Positions 51,065 to 59,846 of a DNA stretch of 64,000 nucleotides are shown here, one piece after another. Source of the DNA: Oscillibacter hominis (GTDB taxonomy: Bacteria > Bacillota > Clostridia > Oscillospirales > Oscillospiraceae). Numbering within the stretch: position 1 is the stretch's first letter; every line of letters begins with the position of its first letter. The notes under the pieces were generated by a model. It searched no databases. It saw only the letters and a program-made list of their open reading frames with translations, and was not told the origin of the DNA. Both the position numbers and the translations under genes were made by a program. Location: positions 682,001-746,000 of the forward strand of contig NZ_CP060490.1 of the NCBI RefSeq assembly GCF_014334055.1, written 5' to 3'.

Positions 51065-52567
51065 ATGCCTTTAGATTTATATTTAGGGATTGAGAAGATA
51101 AAAAATATCAATCATTTTGAGTATACTTTTGCTTTTGATAAAGGGATTTATGCTCTTGTCGGCGAAAATGCAGTTGGAAAAAGCACGGTTATGTCGGCGG
51201 TTGCATCTGTTGTGTATAGGCAGACTCTAAGAAAACTGGGAGAAGCTGAATTGTGCGAAGATTCAAGCATAACGCTGAAATGCGCTGATAAGGAAACAGT
51301 TTGGTCATATGATTCTGCAACCAAAAAACTGGTTCCGTCAGATCTGAGTATTCAGTTTTATGGCATTTATGAAGGTAGTGTTTTTACAGGAACAAGATTC
51401 GAGGATATGAAAAACCTCGATGATTTGACGAATGATGCTGAATTTGTTGAAAAGCTTGTCCCGGCCACTACTGAACTCAAAGATACACTTAGTTATATTC
51501 TACATGGAGAAAAAGGTCATTACAAAGATCTTTACAAACTAAAAAATATGGATGTTGCGCGTGAATACAAGCTGGGCAATATGCCGTATTTTCTGAAACT
51601 AAGCTCTGGAAAATACATAAGTAAATATAAAATGAGTTCTGGCGAATGTATGCTTATTTCGCTCTTGAACTTTATAAATTCTTCGGCCTTAAAGCCTGAA
51701 ATCATTCGCCACAAGCACAAAGTCCTTTCCAACAAATTGTTTGCATTTATTGACGAAGTGGAATTGGCACTTCACCCGAGTGCCATAGATCGTCTTATGG
51801 AATACCTCCAAGAAATGATTTCCACAAAGGATCTTACGGTCTTGTTTTCGTCTCACTCGTCCGAACTAATCAGAAGGCTTAACCCGCGTAACATCTATTA
51901 TATGAAAAATGATTCCGGCGCAGCCAAAATCATTTCTCCTTGTTATCCGCAATATGCAATTAGAAGCCTCTACAACCATGATGGATATGATTGTACTATC
52001 TTGGTCGAAGACAAGGTAGCTGAATTGATGGTGCGTAGATTAATTGCTGATTATCGGACAAAAAACAATCTATTGATGAATGTTCTCCCTGCTGGCGGTT
52101 GGAACAATACCCTTGAGCTTCAAAAGAATTTCTGCGAGCAGAACATACTCGGTAGAGATAAGTTTACTTTTTCCATCATTGACGGAGATGTCAAGAAAGA
52201 AGTCAACAAACATAGTGAGTATAAATCTCTGAAAAAGCTGTTTTTGCCAATCAAAAGTTTGGAAAAGTACCTTTATCAGAAGATCCTTGTAGATAAAGAT
52301 ACCAACTTTATCGCATACTTTGGGAACAGATATTTTACGCTTACTTTTTTTGATGAAATAGTAAAAGGATGCCGCAGCAATGCCTACGTAATGCAAGACA
52401 TAAGCGGCAAAGCTCTGTATGAGTTGATTCTGAAAAAACTTGCCACAGAACGGGTTGACGAAGAGACTCTAATCAGAGACTTCAGTGAGTATCTTTTCGC
52501 TAAAGAGAATTTTGCTTCCCTCCAGAATAATATCGAACAATTTATCGATAATAATTTTGCGAGATAA
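51065..52567 (+). CDS. OLD-like AAA ATPase with TOPRIM-like C-terminal part
   Basis: This 500-residue protein has an SMC/ABC-type ATPase: Walker [10 protein letters not shown] near residue 37, a signature-like [11 protein letters not shown], Walker [16 protein letters not shown] and the H-loop FSSHSSEL. The C-terminal part has [17 protein letters not shown] (acidic Glu) and, later, SIIDGDVKK (Asp-x-Asp), which resembles the TOPRIM nuclease fold of OLD-family proteins. It sits between hsdS and hsdR in the same operon, with a good AAAGGAG site. Related ATPases occur in type I R-M loci (e.g. the RloA class) and in GajA/AriA-type defence. Function here is inferred to be anti-phage. Confidence 0.75.
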
Positions 52568-52588
52568 TAGCACATAGGAGGTGCCTCC

Positions 52589-55500
52589 ATGCCCAACATT
52601 GGCGACAGCGAGCGCAAAACTCAAAACCGCGTAGTCAAGTTCTTCCGGGACAAGCTGCACTATACATATCTGGGCAACCTGCATGACAGCGAGAACCGCA
52701 ACATCATGCAGGAGCGGCTGCATGCCTGGCTGCTGAAACAGGGCTATTCCGAAAAACTGGCGAGTAACGCCGTGGACGCCTTGGTAAAAACCTCCACCAA
52801 TCTGCAGCAGGGGCTGTACCATGTCAACAAGGAAGTTTACAGCCTGCTGAAATATGGAGCCAAGGTAAAGGAGTCCGTGGAGCAGTCCCCCAAGACGGTA
52901 TATTTTATTGACTTTGAGGATGTCAGCAAAAATGACTTCTATATCGCAGAGGAAGTCACCGTTGTCAGCAACAACACCAAGCGCCCGGATATCGTTCTCT
53001 ATGTCAACGGCATTGCTCTTGCCGTGATTGAACTGAAAAAGAGCAGCGTGTCCGTGTCCAACGGCATCCGCCAGAATCTGACCAATCAGAAAGCGAATTT
53101 CATCGAAGATTTCTTTACGACCATTCAGTTTTGCATGGCCGGTAACGACAGCGAAGGCTTGCGTTATGGCACGCTGCTTACCCCGGAAAAGCACTATCTG
53201 GAATGGAAGGATGACGGGTTCTCCGAACATCAGCCGGAACGCGATATTGTGGACATTGAGGTTGAAGAATACTGCGAAGGCATCCCCGGCAAGCTGGAGA
53301 AGCAGATTTTTGCGCTGTTTTACAAAAAGCGTTTCCTTGATTTGATCCACAACTTTGTGATCTTCGATAAGGGGATCAAAAAGGTCTGCCGCTATAATCA
53401 GTATTATGCCATCAAACGAGCGCAGCATCGGTTGATGGACAAGCACAGAGGCGGCATTGTCTGGCATACCCAAGGAAGCGGCAAGAGCCTGACCATGGTC
53501 TGGTTCTCCAAGTGGATTCTGGCAAACAACCCCAATGCGCGTGTGTTGGTTGTTACCGACCGCGAAGAATTGGACGAGCAGATTGAAAAGAACTATAAGG
53601 GCGTTGATGAGAATATCATCCGCACCAAGAGCGGCAAGGATCTTCTTGAGCGTCTGAATGCTTTCGATGACCGGCTTTTGTGCTCTCTGGTACATAAATT
53701 TGGAAAACGCGGCAGCGACAGCTCGGAAACTGATTATGAGAAATATATTGAGGATCTGAAAAACTCGCTGCCCAAGGATTTTTCCGCAAAGGGCGATATC
53801 GTAGTTTTTGTGGATGAATGTCACCGCACTCAGTCCGGTAAGCTCCACGAGGCTATGAAAGCAATCCTTCCCAATGCCATCTTTATCGGTTTCACAGGCA
53901 CACCGCTTTTGAAAAAGGATAAAAAGACAAGTCTGGAAACCTTTGGCGGATACATCCATACTTATAAGTTCAATGAGGGCGTTCGGGACGGCGTTGTTCT
54001 GGATCTGCGCTATGAGGCCAGAGATGTGCCGCAGGGAATTACCTCGCAGGACAGGATCGATGCATGGTTTGAAGCGAAAACCGTTGGTCTGGCCCCCAGA
54101 GCAAAAGCCAAGCTCAAAGCTTATTGGGGTAATTTGCAGAAGATTTTCTCCTCCCGCTCCCGGTTAGAGCAGATTGCCAACGATATCATCTTCGATTTTG
54201 CTACCAAGGCAAGGCTGATGGATGGGAACGGAAATGCTATCCTTGTTGCCGGTTCTGTGTATTCGGCGTGCCGATACTATGAAATCTTTCAAAGCAAAGC
54301 TTTCCGGAAATGCGCGATTATTTCCTCCTATACACCGCAAGCCGGGGATTTGAGGACGGATACTGTCAGTGACGAGGAAGAAACCGAAACATTTGAAAAA
54401 TACAGCACATATCTGAAAATGATTGGTGTTGATCCGTTGGAGGACAAGGCGCAGATCGCTAAAAAAGTAGAGGCTTTTGAAACGGAAGCAAAACGCAAGT
54501 TTGTGGATGAGCCTGCAAACATGAAGCTGCTGATTGTGGTGGACAAGCTGCTTACCGGGTTTGATGCTCCCAGTTGCACCTACCTCTACATTGACAAGGC
54601 GATGCACGACCATGGTCTGTTCCAAGCGATTTGCCGTGTAAACCGTTTGGATGGTGAGAGCAAAGACTTTGGCTATATCGTGGATTATAAGGAACTGTTC
54701 GGCGACTTGGCAGACGCAATGAATAAGTATACTGCCGGCGCCTTTGAAAGTTACGATGCGGAGGATGTAGATGGGCTTTTAAAGGATAGAGCTACGGAAG
54801 CCAAAAAGTATTTTGTTGACACGCTGGAAGAGTTGGACGAACTTTGCGAGGGCGTTGAATTGCCCAGAGAAGAACTTGACTATATCCACTACTTCTGTGG
54901 CGAAAGTGGCCGCGATGAAGACCAAGATGAAGCCTTTGCCCGTATCCGAGAGAAACTTTACAAGCTTGTTGGGCGTTTGATTCGCGCTTTTGCGGAGCTG
55001 AAACCCCGCATGATGGATTTGGGGTATACAGCATCTGAGCAAAATGCATTGGATGATAAGGTTGCGTTCTACGTGGGCTTGCGTGACACGATTGGCAGAG
55101 CCAGTGGCGATTTTATAGACCTGAAAGCCTATGAGCCAGGGATGCGGTATCTGATTGACAACTACATTTCGGCCAGCGAATCGCAGAAGATCGGCAGTAT
55201 GGACGACTTCACCCTGCTTGATTTTATCATCACGCAGGAGGATAAGCTGGAGAGCGAGCAAAAAGGCGAACAGGAAAGCGCAGCAGAAACGATTGAGAAC
55301 AATATCCGCAAAAAGGTTGTTGAGAGAATGGTCATCAACCCGGCATATTACGCAAAGATGTCGGCCATTCTGGAACAGCTGATTCTCGACCGTCGCCGCG
55401 GTGTGATCGCCTACGGACAGTTACTGGATATGTACATGGAACTGGCGAAAAATGTCGCCAAGCCCGAGGAAAACACCAAGTATCCCGAGAGCATTCGTTC

Positions 55501-55714
55501 CAACGGCGCGCTGCGGGCGCTCTATGATAATTGCGGAGAAGACGAGGCAACGGCTTTGAAGCTGCATAAGGCAATCGTCAAAGCGCGGCTCGACGGCTTC
55601 CGCAACAATCCGGTTAAGGCAAACAAAATCAAGCGGGCGCTATATCAACTTTTGAATGATGACGATGAAGTTAAGCGGATTTACCAAATCGTTGTAGAAC
55701 AAGAGGAGTACTGA
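52589..55714 (+). CDS. hsdR: Type I restriction endonuclease subunit HsdR
   Basis: This 1041-residue motor nuclease has the N-terminal PD-(D/E)xK domain (RPDIVLYVNGIALAVIELKKSSV), then a superfamily-2 helicase: Walker A HTQGSGKSLTMVW, VVTDREELDEQI, DEAD-type VFVDECHRTQ, FTGTPLL and later motifs including LLTGFDAPSCTYLYIDKAM. It translocates DNA and cuts unmethylated DNA when joined with HsdM2S. AGGAGG lies eight bases before ATG 52589. Its stop shares one base with the start of the peptidase gene. Confidence 0.96.
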   Translation: MPNIGDSERKTQNRVVKFFRDKLHYTYLGNLHDSENRNIMQERLHAWLLKQGYSEKLASNAVDALVKTSTNLQQGLYHVNKEVYSLLKYGAKVKESVEQSPKTVYFIDFEDVSKNDFYIAEEVTVVSNNTKRPDIVLYVNGIALAVIELKKSSVSVSNGIRQNLTNQKANFIEDFFTTIQFCMAGNDSEGLRYGTLLTPEKHYLEWKDDGFSEHQPERDIVDIEVEEYCEGIPGKLEKQIFALFYKKRFLDLIHNFVIFDKGIKKVCRYNQYYAIKRAQHRLMDKHRGGIVWHTQGSGKSLTMVWFSKWILANNPNARVLVVTDREELDEQIEKNYKGVDENIIRTKSGKDLLERLNAFDDRLLCSLVHKFGKRGSDSSETDYEKYIEDLKNSLPKDFSAKGDIVVFVDECHRTQSGKLHEAMKAILPNAIFIGFTGTPLLKKDKKTSLETFGGYIHTYKFNEGVRDGVVLDLRYEARDVPQGITSQDRIDAWFEAKTVGLAPRAKAKLKAYWGNLQKIFSSRSRLEQIANDIIFDFATKARLMDGNGNAILVAGSVYSACRYYEIFQSKAFRKCAIISSYTPQAGDLRTDTVSDEEETETFEKYSTYLKMIGVDPLEDKAQIAKKVEAFETEAKRKFVDEPANMKLLIVVDKLLTGFDAPSCTYLYIDKAMHDHGLFQAICRVNRLDGESKDFGYIVDYKELFGDLADAMNKYTAGAFESYDAEDVDGLLKDRATEAKKYFVDTLEELDELCEGVELPREELDYIHYFCGESGRDEDQDEAFARIREKLYKLVGRLIRAFAELKPRMMDLGYTASEQNALDDKVAFYVGLRDTIGRASGDFIDLKAYEPGMRYLIDNYISASESQKIGSMDDFTLLDFIITQEDKLESEQKGEQESAAETIENNIRKKVVERMVINPAYYAKMSAILEQLILDRRRGVIAYGQLLDMYMELAKNVAKPEENTKYPESIRSNGALRALYDNCGEDEATALKLHKAIVKARLDGFRNNPVKANKIKRALYQLLNDDDEVKRIYQIVVEQEEY

Positions 55715-56421
55715 TGCAGATAGTTATTTCCAATATTCCTGTGGAAGTTATCAGAAAAAACATTAAGAATATGCATCTCTCTGTGCTTCCGCCGGACGGC
55801 AGGGTTCGTGTATCCGCACCAGTGACGCTAACCAATGAAGCAATCACGATGTTTGTTCGGACAAAACTCGGCTGGATCAAAAAACAGCAGGAGAAATTCC
55901 AACAGCAGCCGCGTCAAAGTGAACGACAGTATGTGTCCGGAGAAACACTATATGTTTGGGGCAGGCAGTATTTTTTGCAGGTAGAGCATAGCTACAAAGG
56001 AAATGCGCTTGTACTCTCGGGAGACAAAGCGATTCTCACAGTTCGTAAGGAAAGTACGGCAAAGCAACGCGAGGCCTATGTCAACGAGTGGTACCGTGAG
56101 CAGCTGAAGAACGAGGTCACAAAGCATCTCCCAAAATGGGAAAAGATCACCGGACTTTATTGCAGCGGGTGGCAAAGCAAATACATGACCACCAAATGGG
56201 GCACTTGCAATACAAGCACCCGAAAAGTCTGGCTGAATCTACAGCTCGCGAAGAAACCGGTAGAGTGTCTCGAATATGTGATTTTGCATGAACTGGCGCA
56301 TCTGAGGGTAAAAAACCACGGACCAGAATTTGTCTCAATTCTGAATCAATATATGCCACAGTGGCAGGAACGAAAGAGACTGCTGAACGAAAGTAAACTT
56401 GACTACTTGCTCCCACGGTGA
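55714..56421 (+). CDS. YgjP/SprT-like M48-type metallopeptidase (DUF45)
   Basis: This 235-residue protein has the zinc motif H-E-x-x-H in YVILHELAHLRVKNHGPEF near residue 192 with a downstream His, and the family's W-G-T-C signature in TTKWGTCNTSTRKVWLNLQLAKKP. These match YgjP/DUF45 proteins, which often follow hsdR in type I R-M operons. It may control R-M subunit turnover, which would explain the association, but that is speculative. Its ATG overlaps the last base of the hsdR stop (TGATG), a tight translational link. Confidence 0.88.
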   Translation: MQIVISNIPVEVIRKNIKNMHLSVLPPDGRVRVSAPVTLTNEAITMFVRTKLGWIKKQQEKFQQQPRQSERQYVSGETLYVWGRQYFLQVEHSYKGNALVLSGDKAILTVRKESTAKQREAYVNEWYREQLKNEVTKHLPKWEKITGLYCSGWQSKYMTTKWGTCNTSTRKVWLNLQLAKKPVECLEYVILHELAHLRVKNHGPEFVSILNQYMPQWQERKRLLNESKLDYLLPR

Positions 56422-56483
56422 ATAAAATAGTAGCAATTTCTATTCTCGTGTGCTATTGTGTCTTGCTGTCAGGATGCAGGCGT

Positions 56484-56578
56484 ATGAGCAAACTGCTAAA
56501 ATCCCTATACGACAACTACTACGAGGACTCTCGCTGATGCAGCTCACAGCCGAGATTGAGCACTCCGTCAAGAACTGA
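56484..56578 (+). pseudogene. Short gene remnant after the R-M operon
   Basis: Two tiny frames, MSKLLKSLYDNYYEDSR (56484-56537) and MQLTAEIEHSVKN (56536-56577), resemble the ends of a small element-borne protein family that begins with a Leu-rich helix. They may be the 5' and 3' remains of one decayed gene. No ribosome site is obvious. Confidence 0.25.
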
Positions 56579-56590
56579 ATATGTATGAAT

Positions 56591-56639
56591 AAGAGCACTC
56601 CCTATTCAACGAAGTCGCATGTTGAAAGAGAGTGCTCTT
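56591..56639. terminator. Long hairpin after the R-M operon
   Basis: AAGAGCACTC and GAGTGCTCTT pair, with TTCAAC/GTTGAA as an inner helix. It is the likely end of the hsd transcript. Confidence 0.6.
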
Positions 56640-56687
56640 GTCGTATTGGGGCGCAGTATCCAAAACGCGGCAGCATAACAAGAACAC

Positions 56688-56726
56688 CAGACTCAGTTGA
56701 CGATGTCAGCCGAGTCTGTCTTTTTT
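56688..56726 (+). terminator. Second terminator after the R-M operon
   Basis: CAGACTC (56688-56694) pairs with GAGTCTG (56712-56718), followed by TCTTTTTT. Between here and 57098 I see no gene apart from a 19-base repeat at 56909-56927. Confidence 0.6.
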
Positions 56727-56908
56727 CTGAACCCGGACTGGTAGGTCGGGAAAATCGCTAAAAACCCGACCTACGAGGCCATAAAAAAGAAGCTGCAAGT
56801 CCGTTACAATTATATTGAACACAAAAGATGAATTGCAAAACAGAGGAAAAGATTCAGCAAGAATCTTAGAGCGCACCATGGAGATCGTCTCTGCCTCCAA
56901 GCACCCGC

Positions 56909-56927
56909 TGCGATGCCTAATCAATGA
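56909..56927. repeat. 19-bp direct repeat, copy 1
   Basis: TGCGATGCCTAATCAATGA is identical to 58610-58628. It contains ATCAATGA, also present at the right core junction (61432-61439). The two copies bracket the Xis-, Rep- and zinc-ribbon genes. Confidence 0.7.
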
Positions 56928-57098
56928 AAAAACAGTTGTCAAATTGAACGAAACGAAGAAGCTAAATTTATGCATCCCTCTGAATTTAGTGCAGACAGAA
57001 AAATTGTGGGTTAATAAAAGCGGGATATCTTCCCCTATACAAGTGGGAGATCATGTATCCCCCAATCTAACCAAGGAGGAATTCAAAATAAAAAATCT

Positions 57099-57296
57099 GT
57101 GTTCACAAACTACGACGAGCTGCCGCTGCTTCTGAATGTGAAGCAGCTGGCCGACCTGCTGGGTGTCTCAGACTCCAGCGCGTATGAGCTCGTCCAGGAG
57201 GATGGCTTTCCCTCTCTGCGCATCGGCAAATGGATCGTCGTCCCGAAGGAAGAACTGCGTAAGTGGATCGCCACGCATACGAAGGGGGTGACATGA
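57099..57296 (+). CDS. Excisionase-like helix-turn-helix protein
   Basis: This 65-residue protein, FTNYDELPLLLNVKQLADLLGVSDSSAYELVQEDGFPSLRIGKWIVVPKEELRKWIATH, is a complete Xis/MerR-type winged helix. The start is unclear: GTG 57099 is 19 bases from GGAGG, while the shifted ATA at 57088 suggests that an original ATG was lost. The homologous gene at 43111 begins MRESV at the matching point. It overlaps the Rep-like gene by four bases, the same arrangement as in the neighbouring element. It probably controls excision or expression. Confidence 0.75.
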   Translation: MFTNYDELPLLLNVKQLADLLGVSDSSAYELVQEDGFPSLRIGKWIVVPKEELRKWIATHTKGVT

Positions 57297-57751
57297 TGCT
57301 GACCTCTCAGTATGAGCAGAACATGAAACAGAAGAATTTCTTCCTGCTCCCAAACGCCATCTTCGAACTGCAACTGAACAAGTATGAGTTCCACATCTAC
57401 GCCTACCTCATCCGCACCGAAGACCGGCGCACGTACCAGTGCATCGTCAGCTATCCCACCATCGCGGGTGCGCTGGGCATCTCGGTCAACACGGTGGCGA
57501 AGTATGTGCGCACGCTGGAGGAGCGCGGCCTCATCCGCACGGAGCGCACGGAGATCGTGACCAGGGACGGACGCAAGCGCAACGGCTGTCTGCGGTATCA
57601 CATCCTGCCGATGCAGAATGCGCTCGACCGTCATCACGAACGGCGGCTGGCAGAACTGGAACTCGTCACCGCACAGCAGAAAGCCAACGCAAAAGCTGAA
57701 AAGCTGGGCGTTGAGTTCCTCCCGGCGTGCGATGGACAGAGCAGCGCATAA
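57293..57751 (+). CDS. Rep-like helix-turn-helix protein
   Basis: This 152-residue protein has a winged HTH: NKYEFHIYAYLIRTEDRRTYQCIVSYPTIAGALGISVNTVAKYVRTLEERGLIRTERTEI. It matches the helix-turn-helix/Rep-like proteins that follow Xis in integrative elements and is the intact counterpart of the frameshifted gene at 42394-42935. The start is ATGATG at 57293, overlapping the Xis stop. It may act at a replication origin or as a regulator; I cannot separate the two. Confidence 0.7.
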   Translation: MMLTSQYEQNMKQKNFFLLPNAIFELQLNKYEFHIYAYLIRTEDRRTYQCIVSYPTIAGALGISVNTVAKYVRTLEERGLIRTERTEIVTRDGRKRNGCLRYHILPMQNALDRHHERRLAELELVTAQQKANAKAEKLGVEFLPACDGQSSA

Positions 57752-58385
57752 AGCGGAAAATAAACCATTCTGACACCCGCCCCCGGGTAGTTCGACGACT
57801 CGCGGCACGAGCCGAGGGTAGTGATAGCACCCCCTCCCAAACGCCCCGCCTTTGCCCCGCACAGGCCGCTGTGTGCGGCGTGCCGGGCGGGGACAGGCGT
57901 GGACCAACAAGGCGAATTTGCGCCCCGCTTAGGAGGGTTGTTACCCTTCGGCGATTTGCACGATCACGCTCGTTTTCGTACCTTCAAGGGCGGTCGAAAA
58001 AGGTGCGGGATAAAGCGGTGACATCACCGCCGTTCACACCGCCCCGCAACGCGGGTCGGGAGTGCCGAAAAACAGCGGGGTTGTGGGGGTTTTCCTCACG
58101 ATTTGTTGATTATGACCATGACATCATTTTTTGCCAACGGTTGCCACATTTGGCATTACCACAGGCTCCAACGCTTACAAAACAAAGGGTTCTTCATGCC
58201 CCATTGATGACATCATGCCGCGTTTCAAGAATGTTTGGATAACGAATGAAACGGGGTGGAACAGCGTTACCTTCAGGCAGAAACAACTCAAAATAGTTGC
58301 GAAAAGTTTCTGGTTTGGGATAGCTATTCTCGCAGAAGTGTGGTAATTGTGTTTGCTGACAAAAAGCACGGAAGGAGATATGAAC
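57752..58385. other. G+C-rich noncoding region downstream of the Rep-like gene
   Basis: This 634-base stretch has no convincing gene. Its first 330 bases are unusually G+C-rich and full of short inverted repeats (e.g. GCCGCTGTGTGCGGC near 57868, CCCCGCAACGCGGG near 58046). The position after a Rep-like gene suits a replication or transfer origin. The last 250 bases are A+T-richer and featureless. Confidence 0.3.
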
Positions 58386-58589
58386 ATGAATCATCAGATC
58401 CCAGTGAAGCAGTGCCGCTACTGCGGCGGCGAAGATATCCGGGTCGGCTGGCAGCACGATGAAGCCCTGGTCACTTTCAAGAAGCATGGCTGGATGGGAA
58501 ACCGTCTGAGACTTTACATCTGCGGCAGATGCGGAGCGATTCTCTACCAGTGCGTGGCAGAGCCGCACAAGTTTCCGCAGGTAAAGTGA
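58386..58589 (+). CDS. Small zinc-ribbon protein
   Basis: This 67-residue protein has two C-x-x-C pairs (CRYCGG near residue 11, CGRCG near 52) that could bind one zinc. ATG 58386 has GGAG eight bases upstream; ATG 58380 is too close. Similar small proteins accompany integrases in Firmicutes elements; the function is unknown. A possible role in DNA or RNA binding is inferred only from the ribbon. Confidence 0.6.
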   Translation: MNHQIPVKQCRYCGGEDIRVGWQHDEALVTFKKHGWMGNRLRLYICGRCGAILYQCVAEPHKFPQVK

Positions 58590-58609
58590 TGAACAGGCAG
58601 CGCAGGAGA

Positions 58610-58628
58610 TGCGATGCCTAATCAATGA
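58610..58628. repeat. 19-bp direct repeat, copy 2
   Basis: Identical to 56909-56927, 1,701 bases away. It lies just before the ribosome site of the first recombinase gene and includes the mini-frame ATG CCT AAT CAA TGA. Confidence 0.7.
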
Positions 58629-58652
58629 TAAAACCTTCGGAGGTGAAACCAA

Positions 58653-59846
58653 ATGGCGAAACGAAGACCGTCCGGTGATGGCATGGTACGCAAACGTGAC
58701 GATGGCCGCTGGGAAGGCCGCATTGTGGTAGGCCACAAGGAAAACGGCGACTCCATCTTCCGCTACGTCTACGCGGACACGCAGAAGGAACTGACGGCAA
58801 AGCTCCGCAAACACATTACCGCCTATCAGGGTGCGGACTTGAGTGAGCAAAGCAGCATGACCCTGGTTGAATGGCTGGAGCTATGGCTGGAGGATGTCGC
58901 CGGGACCATTCGCCCCAACACGCTGAACCGTTACCGCGGAACGATCAAAAATCATATCAAGCCGCAGCTTGGGCAAAAGGTCATCTCGCAGATCACGCCA
59001 AAGGACATTCAAAAATTCTATGACAGACTGCTGACGTGCGGAAACCTAAACAGCGGCGAAGGGCTGTCCAACAACACAGTGCGCGGCATCCACGGCATGC
59101 TGCACGAAGCGCTTGACGCGGCAAAACAGGCTCGCCTCATCATACGGAACCCCACCGAGGATGCTATGCCTCCCAAATTCTCGCAGACACCGAAACGCAT
59201 CCTGACCGATGAACAGTTGGACATCTTCATGGACGCTATCAAAGAAGATGATGTCTGGCACGATTTCTTCTACACGGAGTTGATGACCGGCCTACGCCGG
59301 GGCGAGCTCTGCGGTCTCATGTGGGATGACTTCGATGAGGTAGATGGTACATTGCGCATCAGACGCACCGTCCGCCGTGAAAAAGCGACCGGTCTGATCA
59401 CAGGCGACACAAAGACCTACGCGGGAACGCGCAATATCGTTCTGCCCCCCAGCGTGATAGAACTTCTCAAGGAACGGAAAGAGAAGGCTCTGACCGAATG
59501 GATATTCCCAGACCCTATCAGACCGGAACGACCCACTGATCCCGGCACGGCATATAATCGCTTGAAAACTCTGCTGAAACAGGCGGGTTTGCCCAGCATC
59601 AGATTTCATGATCTGCGTCATACCTTCGCCACCCACGCCCTTGCCAGCGGGGTCGATATCAAAACCCTGTCCGGCATTCTGGGACATACAAGGACTGCAT
59701 TCACTCTCGACACCTATGCCCACACCACCGGCGATATGCAGAAGCGTGCTGCGGAGATCGTGGGCAAATTTATGACAGACATCTTCGGAGAGGAGTTGAA
59801 GCCATGGGAAGAAAGCGCAAAAGCGGGGATGGCACCGTCCGCCTGA
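58653..59846 (+). CDS. Tyrosine recombinase 1 of a tandem pair
   Basis: This 397-residue integrase starts MAKRRPSGDGMVRKRDDGRWEGRIVVGHKENGD, an AP2-like arm-binding domain, then a core-binding domain (MTLVEWLELWLEDVAGTIRPNTLNRYRGTIKNHIKPQLG). The catalytic domain has Arg in LMTGLRRGELCGLMW, His-x-x-Arg in HDLRHTFATHA and the Tyr in LDTYAHTTGD. All catalytic residues are present. CGGAGGTG precedes ATG 58653. The gene overlaps the next recombinase by 43 bases. It probably acts in integration or excision of the element. Confidence 0.93.
   Translation: MAKRRPSGDGMVRKRDDGRWEGRIVVGHKENGDSIFRYVYADTQKELTAKLRKHITAYQGADLSEQSSMTLVEWLELWLEDVAGTIRPNTLNRYRGTIKNHIKPQLGQKVISQITPKDIQKFYDRLLTCGNLNSGEGLSNNTVRGIHGMLHEALDAAKQARLIIRNPTEDAMPPKFSQTPKRILTDEQLDIFMDAIKEDDVWHDFFYTELMTGLRRGELCGLMWDDFDEVDGTLRIRRTVRREKATGLITGDTKTYAGTRNIVLPPSVIELLKERKEKALTEWIFPDPIRPERPTDPGTAYNRLKTLLKQAGLPSIRFHDLRHTFATHALASGVDIKTLSGILGHTRTAFTLDTYAHTTGDMQKRAAEIVGKFMTDIFGEELKPWEESAKAGMAPSA

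Noticed and set aside
52469..53959. 496-codon minus-strand frame opposite hsdR
   Set aside because: It is antisense to conserved nuclease and helicase motifs of hsdR; its composition reflects the opposite strand.
57727..58242. 171-codon plus-strand frame in the gap after the Rep-like gene
   Set aside because: It is Arg/Pro-rich, starts inside the Rep-like gene and lacks a ribosome site; more likely an artefact of G+C-rich noncoding DNA.
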